Source: Marinimicrobium sp050113635
GTDB lineage: Bacteria; Pseudomonadota; Gammaproteobacteria; Pseudomonadales; Cellvibrionaceae
Reading direction: 5' to 3'
Length of the DNA: 64,000 nucleotides
Assembly (NCBI RefSeq): GCF_050113635.1
Contig: NZ_JBNJLT010000004.1
Coordinates: forward strand, 310,001 to 374,000
Below, one piece after another: positions 17,004 to 25,390 of this stretch. The position numbers and the translations under genes were made by a program. The notes under the pieces were generated by a model. The model was not told the DNA's origin. It did no database searches and saw nothing but the letters and a program-made list of their open reading frames with translations. Every line of letters begins with the position of its first letter. Position 1 is the first letter of the stretch.

Positions 17004-17824
17004 GTGAGACAGTAATAACCTGGTTGCCGTTGATCGCGGCGATGTTGGTCACGGGTGCATTTGCCGGCGTTCTGGCCGGGCTGTTGGGTGTTGGCGGTGG
17101 CATTGTCATCGTGCCGGTGTTGTATTTTGTATTGCAGGGTATGGGGATCGACCCCGATGTGGCCATTCGTGTGGCCACGGGCACATCGTTACTGGTGATC
17201 GTGCCTACTAGCCTTTCCTCGGTGCGCTCGCACCACCGCCGCGGCAATGTGGATTGGGCGCTGATCCGTCGCTGGTGGCCCTTTATGGTGGTCGGCGTGA
17301 TTCTCGGCAGCCTGACCGCACTGAAAGTTCACGGCAATGTCATCGGCGGTATTTTTGGTGTGATCGCGCTGCTGGTGGCGGCCAATATGTTGCTTCGCCC
17401 GAAAGCACCACCGCTGACGCAGCAACTGCCGGGCTTGCCCGGGCAGGGGCTGATGGCCGGCGGCATCGGGTATTTTTCGGTGATGATCGGTATCGGCGGG
17501 GGCACGCTGGGCGTGCCGATGCTGACCGCCTGTAACTACCCTCCGCATCGGGCGGTAGGCACCGCTGCGTTCTTTGGTTTACTGATTGCCCTGCCGGGTG
17601 CCACAGCCATGTTGCTGGCTTCTACGCCGGAGGGGGCTCCCGACGGCATGGTCGGCCTGGTCAACCTGGCGGGCTTTGCGGCCATTGTGCCGTTGACTGT
17701 ATTACTGGCACCGGTCGGTGCCTGGCTGGGTTCGAAATTGAACGCGCTGTGGCTCAAACGCGTGTTCGCTGTGTTTTTGTGCATCAGCGGCGGCCGTATG
17801 CTGATGCAGCTGTTGGGGGTTTGA
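17000..17824 (+). CDS. TauE/SafE-family anion permease
   Basis: 274 aa with about eight hydrophobic segments, starting LIAAMLVTGAFAGVLAGLLGVGGGIVIVPVLYFVL. The GVGGGIVIVP and IGIGGGTLGVPML repeats are the two half-family signatures. Members move sulfonates, sulfite or organic anions across the inner membrane. Here it is translationally coupled to hpxW and to the aminotransferase, so export or import of oxalate, oxamate or another purine-derived anion is a reasonable guess. Confidence 0.88.
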   Translation: MSETVITWLPLIAAMLVTGAFAGVLAGLLGVGGGIVIVPVLYFVLQGMGIDPDVAIRVATGTSLLVIVPTSLSSVRSHHRRGNVDWALIRRWWPFMVVGVILGSLTALKVHGNVIGGIFGVIALLVAANMLLRPKAPPLTQQLPGLPGQGLMAGGIGYFSVMIGIGGGTLGVPMLTACNYPPHRAVGTAAFFGLLIALPGATAMLLASTPEGAPDGMVGLVNLAGFAAIVPLTVLLAPVGAWLGSKLNALWLKRVFAVFLCISGGRMLMQLLGV

Positions 17825-17825
17825 T

Positions 17826-19082
17826 ATGACCGATCACTTGCAGGCGGCGTCGCCGCTGATGCGTCCTTTTTCGCCGCCGCCGCGGCTGTTGATGGGGCCC
17901 GGGCCGATTACCGTTGATCCGCGTGTGCTGCGCGCCATGTCCGCGCAACTGGTGGGCCAGTACGACCCGGCCATGACGCAGTGCATGAACGAGACCATGG
18001 CGCTGTATCGCGCGGTGTTCGAGACCGACAATGAATGGACATTGCTGGTGGACGGTACGTCCCGAGCGGGTATTGAAGCGGTACTGGTGTCCCTGCTGGA
18101 ACCGGGTGACAAAGTGCTGGTTCCGATTTTTGGACGCTTTGGCCATTTGTTAACGGAAATTGCCGAGCGCTGTGGCGCCGAGGTGCATCGCTTGGAAAAA
18201 AACTGGGGCGAGGTGTTTACCCCGGAAGAAATTGAAACGGCGGTACGCGAAATACGGCCCAAAGTATTGGCGGTGGTCCAGGGCGATACCTCCACCACCA
18301 TGTTGCAGCCGCTTGAGGAGCTGAGCGCTATTTGTAAGCAATACGACGCGCTGCTCTATTCCGATGCAACGGCCTCTATTGGTGGCAACGCCTTAAAAGT
18401 CGACGAGTGGCAGCTCGACGCGGTATCGGTCGGTTTGCAGAAATGCCTGTGTGGTCCCTCTGGCAGTGCCCCGGTTACGCTCAGTGCCAAAGCGGTGGAC
18501 GTTATTCGGCGGCGCAAACACATCGAAGCGGGGATTCGCAGTGAACATCATCGTGAAGGACGGGGCCAACGTATCGGGTCCAATTATTTCGACCTCGGCA
18601 TGATTATGGATTACTGGGGCGAAGAGCGGCTCAATCACCACACCGAAGCCACCACGATGCTGTATGGCGCGCGCGAGTGTGCCCGCATCTTGCTCGAGGA
18701 AGGGCTGCCGAACGCGATTGACCGTCACCGCCTGCACGGTCGTGCGATGACCGAAGGGCTGGCGGCTATGAACCTGAAACTGTTCGGTGACCTGAAACAC
18801 AAAATGCACAATGTGGTCGGGGTTTACATTCCCGATGGAATTGCGGGTGAGTCGGTCCGGCAATCCATGTTGCAAGACTATGGCATCGAGATAGGCACAT
18901 CGTTCGGGCCATTGCACGGCAGGATCTGGCGCATCGGCACCATGGGTTATAACGCCCGTAAAGACGCCGTTCTGCAAACGCTCGTTGCACTGGAAGCCGT
19001 GCTCAGGCGAGGAGGTCATTCACTGACGGCTGGGGCCGGAACCGATACCGCGTTGAACATCTATCGCGAGGAGGGGCTGTGA
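17826..19082 (+). CDS. pucG: (S)-ureidoglycine-glyoxylate aminotransferase (PucG/HpxJ-like)
   Basis: 418 aa, class V aminotransferase. The start LLMGPGPITVDPRVLRAMS is the AGAT/PucG hallmark; the PLP lysine is K206 in SVGLQKCLCGPSG, and QGDTSTTM and YSDATASIGG surround the cofactor site. In Bacillus PucG transfers the amino group of ureidoglycine to glyoxylate, giving glycine and oxalurate, the precursor of oxamate. That links it well with HpxW and AllC on either side. Alanine-glyoxylate or serine-glyoxylate aminotransferase are alternatives, but the neighbours argue for ureidoglycine. Confidence 0.88.
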   Translation: MTDHLQAASPLMRPFSPPPRLLMGPGPITVDPRVLRAMSAQLVGQYDPAMTQCMNETMALYRAVFETDNEWTLLVDGTSRAGIEAVLVSLLEPGDKVLVPIFGRFGHLLTEIAERCGAEVHRLEKNWGEVFTPEEIETAVREIRPKVLAVVQGDTSTTMLQPLEELSAICKQYDALLYSDATASIGGNALKVDEWQLDAVSVGLQKCLCGPSGSAPVTLSAKAVDVIRRRKHIEAGIRSEHHREGRGQRIGSNYFDLGMIMDYWGEERLNHHTEATTMLYGARECARILLEEGLPNAIDRHRLHGRAMTEGLAAMNLKLFGDLKHKMHNVVGVYIPDGIAGESVRQSMLQDYGIEIGTSFGPLHGRIWRIGTMGYNARKDAVLQTLVALEAVLRRGGHSLTAGAGTDTALNIYREEGL

Positions 19083-20347
19083 GCAGTCGTACATTGGAGG
19101 ACATGGCCCGGCAGGTATGGGACTGGTGTGAAACACTGGCAACGTTCAGCTCCGATGAGGCGGCTCTGAGCCGGTTTTATCTGACCGCTGAGCATCGCCA
19201 GGCCAACGATCAGGTGGCGAAGTGGATGCAGGCCTCCGGCATGAGTACACGTGAAGACGCCGCCGGTAATTTATGGGGACACTATCCGGCCGCACCGGAT
19301 GCGCCGACCCCCGTCAAACGGCTGGTGCTTGGCTCGCACCTGGACACCGTGCCCAATGCAGGTCGTTACGACGGTATGCTGGGCGTGATGCTGGCGACCG
19401 CCGCCGTGGGTTTGCTGAATGAAGAAGGCATACAGCTGCCCTTCTCTATTGATGTGGTCGGGTTTGGTGATGAAGAAGGCGTGCGCTTTGGGACAACGCT
19501 TTTGGGAAGCCGCGCCGTGGCGGGCACCTGGCAGGACGACTGGTGGGCGTTGCAGGACCGGGACGGGGTGACACTGGCCGAGGCGTTCAAAGCGTTCGGC
19601 CTGGACCCGGCCCGCATTGGCGAGGCGGCGCTTGCACCGGAGGATGTGCTCGGTTATCTCGAAGTGCATATTGAACAGGGGCCGGTTCTGGAGGAACGAG
19701 GATTGCCGCTGGGTATTGTAAGCGGTATTGCGGGGGCGCGGCGTTTTCATGTGGACTTCACCGGCTTTGCCGGCCACGCCGGGACTGTTCCGATGGCAAT
19801 GCGTCGCGACGCCATGGCGGGCGCTGCTGAATGGCTGTTGGCCGTGGAGCAAGTGGCTCGCGACGTCGATGTGGTTGCGACGGTGGGTCAGGTGGATTGT
19901 CGGCCCGGCGGCGTCAATGTGATTCCCGGCCAGGCGCGCCTTTCTCTGGATATTCGGTCTGGAGACGATGCGCGTCGTGATAGCGCCGTCGAACGTTTAA
20001 AAGCCTTGGCCTCTGAGATTGCGCATCGCCGAAATCTGTCGGTGGCGTGGCAATCGATTCACTCAGCGCCTGCGGTTGCCTGCGCGCCGTGGTGGCAGAA
20101 TTTGCAAACCGAGGTTTTGAAAACGTTAGGGCACGAACCGCTGAGCGTGATGAGCGGCGCGGGTCACGATGCCATGGCGATGGCGCATGTGGCCGACTGC
20201 GCCATGTATTTTGTGCGCTGTGAAGCGGGAATCAGTCATCATCCGGCGGAGGCGATCAGCCGGGACGATATTGCACCGGCCTTGGCGGCGCTGAAGGAAA
20301 CACTGTTGCAACTCAGTGGTTACAACTCAGCGTCTCGGTGTCACTGA
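19079..20347 (+). CDS. allC: Allantoate amidohydrolase (AllC/HpxK-like)
   Basis: 422 aa; GTG start inside the stop of the aminotransferase gene (GTGA overlap), preceded by GAGGAGGGG. M20-family zinc peptidase fold with the AllC/beta-ureidopropionase pattern: GSHLDTVPNAGRYDGMLG, GFGDEEGVRFG, EVHIEQGPVLE and MSGAGHDAMAMA. It hydrolyses allantoate to ureidoglycine, CO2 and ammonia. N-carbamoyl-amino-acid hydrolase or beta-ureidopropionase are the other family members, but PuuE and PucG nearby make AllC the best call. It is the last gene of the purine run; no obvious hairpin follows. Confidence 0.87.
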   Translation: MSSRTLEDMARQVWDWCETLATFSSDEAALSRFYLTAEHRQANDQVAKWMQASGMSTREDAAGNLWGHYPAAPDAPTPVKRLVLGSHLDTVPNAGRYDGMLGVMLATAAVGLLNEEGIQLPFSIDVVGFGDEEGVRFGTTLLGSRAVAGTWQDDWWALQDRDGVTLAEAFKAFGLDPARIGEAALAPEDVLGYLEVHIEQGPVLEERGLPLGIVSGIAGARRFHVDFTGFAGHAGTVPMAMRRDAMAGAAEWLLAVEQVARDVDVVATVGQVDCRPGGVNVIPGQARLSLDIRSGDDARRDSAVERLKALASEIAHRRNLSVAWQSIHSAPAVACAPWWQNLQTEVLKTLGHEPLSVMSGAGHDAMAMAHVADCAMYFVRCEAGISHHPAEAISRDDIAPALAALKETLLQLSGYNSASRCH

Positions 20348-20759
20348 ACCCGGTATAGACAACTTGATAGAAAGTGATCCTTGCTCATCGAGTGAGGAAC
20401 ATCGAGGGCTTACCGGGCACCTTTATCATCCTTTCGAATAATAAACCCATTCTTATTAACAATTAGTCTATTTGTTTTTAATGTTTTTTTTAAATAAAAG
20501 AATTTTTTTTATTCAATAAAGACATTTAAAACACTGCTTTTGTGCAGTACGTCTCAGTAAGCCTCTTTAAACGGGCAGTAAATGTGATAATCGTCTTTGT
20601 TAATAACTAACATTTAAATCTTAGTTATTTGAAAGTAACTATCCGGTGTGCTTCTATCTCATGACCCGCTAAGGAAAAGCCGCAAGGTTTGGCCTCGGTG
20701 GGCTTGCGTCTATTTTTCCAACCAACGAATTACCACGAATCACGAAAGGGGTAATAACA
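20348..20759. other. AT-rich regulatory region upstream of LPMO gene
   Basis: 412 bp with no credible ORF. It is much more AT-rich than its surroundings between about 20430 and 20640. A perfect inverted repeat AATAACTAA / TTAGTTATT lies at 20602-20629, with a third half-site (AGTAACTAT) at 20635-20643. A hairpin CGCAAG...CTTGCG lies at 20681-20708 followed by a T-rich run, in what should be the mRNA leader. I considered a cyclic-di-GMP riboswitch but the conserved core is not there. Confidence 0.5.
20602..20629. promoter_or_regulatory. Perfect 9-bp inverted repeat, possible regulator site for LPMO gene
   Basis: AATAACTAA (20602-20610), ten-base centre, TTAGTTATT (20621-20629). A related half-site AGTAACTAT follows at 20635. 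Location within 160 bp of the LPMO start suggests an operator; the binding protein is unknown. Confidence 0.35.
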
Positions 20760-21641
20760 ATGAAGAGTAAGTGGTTTAGCAGTCTCCTGATAAAAGGCTT
20801 CGGCCTCGGATGTCTGGCAATGGCCAGCCTTTCGGTGCCGCAACTGGCCAGCGCTCACGGCACCATCGAAACGCCGGCGAGCCGGGTTTGGAATTGTTAC
20901 CAGGAAGGCGGCAACCCGACATCGGCTGCGTGCCAGGCGGCGGCCTCGGTAAGCGGCAGCTACATTTATGACTGGAACGGCATTCGTCAGGGTAATGCCG
21001 ACGGTGACCATCAGAATGTCGTACCCGATGGTCAGCTGTGTAGTGGCGGTGATCCCGGTACTTTCGGCGCTATGGATCTGGTTCGCGATGATTGGGTAGC
21101 GACCAGCGTTTCACAGGGTCCTCAGACTTTCACCTGGTATAACTCAGCGCCGCACAAGTCGCAGTACTATCGCTACTACATCACCAACAACAGCTACAAT
21201 CCTAACCAGGCGTTGGGCTGGGGCGATTTGACCCAGATTTACCAAAGCCAGCCGAGAGATGGTGAAGTGAATCCCTCGCACACGGTGAATCTGCCCGCTC
21301 GCAGTGGCCGTCATGTGGTCTACGCCGTATGGCAGCGTTCCGACAGCCCGGAGGCGTTCTATGCCTGCGTGGATGTTGTGTTTGATGGTGACAACAGTTC
21401 CAGCTCTTCTTCCAGTTCCAGCAGCTCTTCCTCCAGCAGCTCCAGCTCATCCTCAGCACCGGGTAACGCCTGTGTGGGTGTTCCGAACTGGGACGCGGAT
21501 GCGGTTTATCTGAATGGCGATCAGGTTCGTTTCAACGATACCCGCTATGAAGCCAAGTGGTGGACCCGCAACGAAAACCCGGCTCAGAACAGTTCTGAGT
21601 GGGCCGTGTGGATCGACCAGGGTGCGTGCTCCGGTTCCTGA
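20760..21641 (+). CDS. AA10 lytic polysaccharide monooxygenase with polyserine linker and CBM5-like module
   Basis: 293 aa; AAAGGGG upstream of ATG. Signal peptide 1-32 ends ASA so that His33 becomes the N-terminus of the mature enzyme, half of the copper-binding histidine brace; the second His is H132 in NSAPHKSQYY. Residues about 33-205 are the AA10 domain. A run of about 21 Ser (from about residue 211) links to a C-terminal CBM5/12-like module (about 237-291) with YLNGDQV and YEAKWWT. Known enzymes of this architecture oxidatively cleave crystalline chitin; cellulose is possible in AA10 but the CBM and the GH19 gene nearby favour chitin. Secreted. A strong terminator follows. Confidence 0.93.
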   Translation: MKSKWFSSLLIKGFGLGCLAMASLSVPQLASAHGTIETPASRVWNCYQEGGNPTSAACQAAASVSGSYIYDWNGIRQGNADGDHQNVVPDGQLCSGGDPGTFGAMDLVRDDWVATSVSQGPQTFTWYNSAPHKSQYYRYYITNNSYNPNQALGWGDLTQIYQSQPRDGEVNPSHTVNLPARSGRHVVYAVWQRSDSPEAFYACVDVVFDGDNSSSSSSSSSSSSSSSSSSSSAPGNACVGVPNWDADAVYLNGDQVRFNDTRYEAKWWTRNENPAQNSSEWAVWIDQGACSGS

Positions 21642-21693
21642 TCAGGAGCGACGATACCATTGAAACAGTCAGGGCCAGGGAGGGCTCTTTGTG

Positions 21694-21736
21694 AAAACCC
21701 CGCTTCATGCCATGATTGGTGGAAGCGGGGTTTTTT
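21694..21736. terminator. Bidirectional rho-independent terminator between LPMO and MCP genes
   Basis: Perfect 13-bp stem AAAACCCCGCTTC (21694-21706) / GAAGCGGGGTTTT (21722-21734), T run on both strands; serves the convergent gene pair. Confidence 0.9.
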
Positions 21737-21763
21737 ATTGAAAGGTGCCGGTCTTGAAGAGGT

Positions 21764-23095
21764 TCAATACGTGGCGCGCTTTTGATGGGTGGTGCGGTGA
21801 TCCCCGCCCAGTTGTGCAACAGTCGTGGAGACTTCGCGGGCACCTTTCCCGATTTCCTCAATAACAGTTACCGTTTCCCGGTTCATCTGATCGCCCCGCG
21901 CGACGGCTTCGGAAACGCTGTCGATCTGTACCGTCATGCGCTGAGTCAGTTCCCGGTTATTTCGAACGAGGTCGTCTATTTCGCCAGTGGACTGAGTGGT
22001 GCGTAGAGCCAGCTGTCGCACTTCGTCGGCCACCACAGAAAAACCCCGGCCCGAATCCCCCGCCCGTGCGGCTTCAATGGCAGCATTAAGGGCGAGCAGG
22101 TTGGTTTGTTCGGCGATGGCATTGATGGTGGAAACAATGGAGGCAATATTCTGAGACTGTTCTGTCAATGTTTTGGTCAGGGCGACCGTGTTGGCCACCC
22201 GCTCGTTAATGTCGGTGAAATTTTGCAGCGATTGTGTCAGTAGCTTCACACCCTCTTCAGAAACGTTATGCGTTTTCAGGGCGGTATCGCGAGCCAGTTC
22301 CGCCGCCTGAGCCACTCGTTGTTCCTGCGCCATCTGCTCGGTAATATTGGCCGCGAACTTGATTACTTTATAAACCGTTCCCTGATCGTTGAGGACGGGG
22401 TTATAGCTGGCTTCCAGCCAAATAATGTCGCCTTGGGCATTACGCCGCTCGAACCGACCGGTTTTGAACTCCCCTCTGGCCAGGGTTGTCCAGAAGTCTG
22501 GATGGCGCTGATAGAAATCTTCCAAACAGAGAATTTTGTGGTGTTTGCCCTGCAGGCTCTCCAGTGAGTAACCCACCGTTTGCAGAAACAGCGGGTTCGC
22601 CGTGAGTATGGTGCCGTCCGGGGTGAATTCGATAATGGCCTGTGAGCAGTCCAGGGCGGCGGCCACGGCGGCGTGCTCGTTCAGGCGTTGCCAGCCGGAG
22701 GTGATGTCTGAGGCGATAGCCACCACTCGAGTGACCTTGCCCTGCTGTTGAACAGGAAAGTAGAGAGTGTGCAGCCAGAACCGATCTCCGGTTGCGTTTA
22801 TGTGCTCGATGGTGTCATTGACGCTTTGTCCGCTGCGCAGCGCTTTCCACAATCTGTCGTAGGACGGGCTGTGCGCGTAATCACGAGCGCATAATAGTCG
22901 GTAAGGCTGCCCCACGAGTTGTTCACTCCGGTGGCCGGTGATAGCCAGAAACGGGTCGTTGACTTCGGCCACGGTGCCCTCGGGCAGCAACTCAATACAC
23001 GGCACATGGGTTTTTAACGCAGAGAGCCAGGCCTGCTGTATTTCATGCGTTTGGCTTAGCTCTCGCCATTGTTGTTTCAGAGTGCGATTAAACAT
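21764..23095 (-). CDS. Soluble PAS-PAS methyl-accepting chemotaxis protein (BdlA/Aer2-like)
   Basis: The start is taken at the ATG whose first base is 23095 (MFNRTLKQQW), preceded by AAGG; the frame stays open to 23341 but the upstream residues look non-coding. 443 aa, no transmembrane helix. Two PAS domains (about residues 30-135 and 150-255), each followed by a PAC-like segment ending in ASDITS and AANITEQ, then a compact signalling domain with the conserved hairpin tip AIAEQTNLLALNAAIEAARAG. The C-terminal arm after the tip is short. Such proteins sense redox, oxygen or an internal ligand and signal to CheA. Placement between two chitinolytic genes, on the opposite strand, hints at a role in colonising chitin. 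Confidence 0.85.
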   Translation of the reverse strand: MFNRTLKQQWRELSQTHEIQQAWLSALKTHVPCIELLPEGTVAEVNDPFLAITGHRSEQLVGQPYRLLCARDYAHSPSYDRLWKALRSGQSVNDTIEHINATGDRFWLHTLYFPVQQQGKVTRVVAIASDITSGWQRLNEHAAVAAALDCSQAIIEFTPDGTILTANPLFLQTVGYSLESLQGKHHKILCLEDFYQRHPDFWTTLARGEFKTGRFERRNAQGDIIWLEASYNPVLNDQGTVYKVIKFAANITEQMAQEQRVAQAAELARDTALKTHNVSEEGVKLLTQSLQNFTDINERVANTVALTKTLTEQSQNIASIVSTINAIAEQTNLLALNAAIEAARAGDSGRGFSVVADEVRQLALRTTQSTGEIDDLVRNNRELTQRMTVQIDSVSEAVARGDQMNRETVTVIEEIGKGAREVSTTVAQLGGDHRTTHQKRATY

Positions 23096-23551
23096 AGATA
23101 CCTTGAACGATAAAGAGATAAAAACAAGGCACATCGAAGCGAGATCGGGGCCGGTTGTCGTACGGAACGGCGCGGTGAATCCGGCCGAAAGGTCCATGTG
23201 GTGCCGGTACGGGAACGGCTCACAATGTTGATTAATACGTCGTTTTAGCGGGTATGGATCATGGGGTGTGATCGGGGCGGGTTTGTATAAGTGTGATCCC
23301 AGTCCTATTTTCCTCTCGTTTCTCACCTTTTGTTTTGACAACGTTGTCCAGTGCGTCTAGCTTTTCGTTGTAGCATTGAAAAATGTGGGGCGATTGTTGT
23401 GGTCCCCGTGTCCTATTTTTCATCCTGTAGAGCCGTACACCCTCGCGGCGTTTTAGCCGTGATTCCACGATCCGCTGCAGTATCGCGGTGCGAACAGCCC
23501 GTTCAGGGCAACGTATGCATTGGCAACCAAAACAACTCAAAGGATCCTATT
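23096..23551. other. Divergent promoter region of MCP and GH19 chitinase
   Basis: 456 bp. Contains the palindrome GACAACGTTGTC (23337-23348) which also overlaps a TTGACA (23336-23341 region) suited as a -35 element. No believable gene; the longer upstream extension of the chitinase frame lacks a start with a ribosome-binding site. Confidence 0.5.
23337..23348. promoter_or_regulatory. LacI-type palindromic operator GACAACGTTGTC upstream of GH19 chitinase
   Basis: Perfect 12-bp palindrome, flanked TTT...CCA, 200 bp before the chitinase ATG. The identical 12-mer occurs once more at 62734. From memory it resembles NagR (LacI-family) sites of chitin/N-acetylglucosamine regulons in Shewanella and relatives. 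The TTGACA half overlaps a plausible -35 box, so binding would repress. Confidence 0.6.
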
Positions 23552-24679
23552 ATGAATTACACAAAAATGATGGCGGGGTTTGTCCTGCTGTTGCTGTCCT
23601 CGGCGCACGCGCTGGCTTATGACTGCTCCGGTGTTCCTCAGTATTCAGATGGCAGCGCCTACAGTAACGGCGCGATTGTCCGGAACAATGGCTCGGCGTT
23701 CGAGTGCACGGTGGGCGGCTGGTGTTCGGTCGGTGGCCCCTATGCCCCGGGCGATGGCTGGGCCTGGGGGGATGCCTGGAATGGCCTGGGTGCTTGTGAC
23801 GGTTCACCCGGTGGGCCATCGAGTTCAAGCTCCAGTTCCAGCAGTTCCTCGACGCCAGGAGCGGGTAACGGTTCCTGCCCGGCGTGGTCGTCCAGTAATA
23901 CGTATTATGCGGGCGATGTGGTGGAATACGGCGGGTATTACTATATCGCCGAGCACGATAATCCGGGTTATGACCCGACCATCAGCACCTGGTTCTGGGA
24001 GCCGATTGCCTCCTGTCCCGGCGGCAGCAGTAGCAGTAGCTCTTCGTCCTCAACGGGTAATGGCTTTTCCGCGATTGTGAGCCAGGCCCAGTTCAATCAG
24101 ATGTTTCCCAATCGCAACAGCTTCTACACCTACAATGGACTGGTGAATGCCGCAGCGACCTTCCCTGGCTTTGCGAATACCGGTGATCTGACCACTCGCA
24201 AGCGGGAGGCGGCTGCTGCGTTGGCGAACTTTTCCCACGAAACCGGAGGGCTGGTCTACATCAATGAAATTGCCCAGGGTGAATACTGCTCGGGCGGGGC
24301 AACGCCCTGCGGTGTGTGCGCACCGGGTAAACGCTATTATGGTCGCGGCCCGATTCAGTTGAGCTGGAATTACAACTACTGCGCGGCGGGTCAGGCACTG
24401 GGGCTGGATCTGTGGGCCAACCCGGATCAGGTCGCCAATAATGCGACGACCGCCTGGCGTACCGCGCTGTGGTTCTGGATGACCCAAAACGGTGCGGGCT
24501 ATCGGCCGGCACACAGTTCAATGGTTAATGGGTTTGGCTTTGGGGAAACCATCCGCACCATTAACGGATCGCTGGAGTGCAATGGCGGTAATCCGGGGCA
24601 GGTGCAAAGCCGCATCAATACCTATAGTTCGTTCGTTCAGATTCTTGGGACGACCACGGGCAGTAATCTGGGTTGCTAG
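23552..24679 (+). CDS. GH19 chitinase with CBM73-like and CBM5-like modules
   Basis: ATG 23552 follows AAAGGA; the open frame upstream of it is not counted. 375 aa. Signal peptide ends AHALA. Residues about 23-85 (YDCSGVPQY ... CTVGGWCSVGGPYAPGDGWAW) look like CBM73; an 11-Ser linker follows; about 105-160 is a CBM5-like module (NTYYAGDVVEYGGYYYIAEH); a second Ser linker; then the GH19 catalytic domain from about 170 to the end. Catalytic glutamates are probably E230 in FSHETGGL and E239 in YINEIAQ, nine residues apart as in bacterial GH19 enzymes; YYGRGPIQLSWNYNY is the family signature. It cleaves chitin with inversion. Secreted. Confidence 0.93.
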   Translation: MNYTKMMAGFVLLLLSSAHALAYDCSGVPQYSDGSAYSNGAIVRNNGSAFECTVGGWCSVGGPYAPGDGWAWGDAWNGLGACDGSPGGPSSSSSSSSSSSTPGAGNGSCPAWSSSNTYYAGDVVEYGGYYYIAEHDNPGYDPTISTWFWEPIASCPGGSSSSSSSSSTGNGFSAIVSQAQFNQMFPNRNSFYTYNGLVNAAATFPGFANTGDLTTRKREAAAALANFSHETGGLVYINEIAQGEYCSGGATPCGVCAPGKRYYGRGPIQLSWNYNYCAAGQALGLDLWANPDQVANNATTAWRTALWFWMTQNGAGYRPAHSSMVNGFGFGETIRTINGSLECNGGNPGQVQSRINTYSSFVQILGTTTGSNLGC

Positions 24680-24695
24680 TCAGGGCGTTAGCCTG

Positions 24696-24730
24696 AAAAA
24701 CCCGCGCTTTGTCCAAAGCGCGGGTTTTTT
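24696..24730 (+). terminator. Rho-independent terminator after GH19 chitinase
   Basis: Stem AAAACCCGCGCTTT / AAAGCGCGGGTTTT with a GTCC loop and a T run; it also faces the convergent thioesterase gene. Confidence 0.9.
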
Positions 24731-24741
24731 GTCTTCACGCT

Positions 24742-25194
24742 TCACTCTGCAGCGATGGAGAGCGTACCTTGCGAGTCGGCGACCCACACGTAGCGCTTGT
24801 TCTCCAGGGCGTGAACGTCACAGTGGAAGGTGGCGCAGTCAGCGTGCGCGTCGATAATTCGTGCGGTCACCAGCAGGGTGTTGCCGGGGATGGCCCGGTG
24901 GGAGCGCAGTTCGCTTTCTACGAGTTCGCACTGGCCCAGTACGGGCTGGGCGGCCAGGCGAGCCGCGTGATCCACGATGCAGCCGAGTGCGCCGCCGAGC
25001 ACGTTGCCGGAGCCCGGGTTGGGGTGGCGCCACTTCAGACTCAGGGTAACGCTCAGGTTACCTACGTCCAGGACTTTGACGGTAAAAAGCGAGCGCACCG
25101 GGTGGTAGCGGGTCAACTCGTCCAAGGGGAGTTGAGAAGGTAACGTTGCTTCGGGTTGTGTCTCGATATGTGCTTGAGCAGTTATTATTCTCAT
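24742..25194 (-). CDS. Hotdog-fold thioesterase family protein
   Basis: 150 aa, start ATG after AGAGG. The central GNVLGGALGCIVDHAARLAAQ pattern is the hotdog helix of PaaI/YiiD-like (DUF4442-related) thioesterases, where a conserved acidic residue (here D or E near this helix) activates water. N-terminal HPVRSLFTVKVLDVGNLSVTLSLKW forms the first strands. Expected to hydrolyse an acyl-CoA or acyl carrier thioester in the cytoplasm; substrate unknown. It stands alone, convergent to the chitinase. Confidence 0.75.
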   Translation of the reverse strand: MRIITAQAHIETQPEATLPSQLPLDELTRYHPVRSLFTVKVLDVGNLSVTLSLKWRHPNPGSGNVLGGALGCIVDHAARLAAQPVLGQCELVESELRSHRAIPGNTLLVTARIIDAHADCATFHCDVHALENKRYVWVADSQGTLSIAAE

Positions 25195-25390
25195 GACAGG
25201 CCTCTGTGTTGCCAGTGAACCAGCGGGTTGAGCTAATCTGTGTCCAGATTATGCAAATCGGGGCCTGCGTGTTATCGCTTTTCTAAAAAAGCTTTGTGGT
25301 TGACGAAAACTGTTAGTTTTTTTGTAAAAAGTTGAAGCGTGGGAGAGCACTTCCAAAGCCCTTTCATCGGCCTCAGGGGTGCGTTAGTGC

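Noticed and set aside
20641..20720. Cyclic-di-GMP (GEMM) riboswitch in the LPMO leader
   Set aside because: Some GCAAGG/GGCTTGCG pieces look suggestive, but the order and conserved core of the GEMM fold are missing.
21394..21460. Microsatellite or repeat element in the LPMO gene
   Set aside because: The TCC/AGC run simply encodes the polyserine linker between catalytic domain and CBM.
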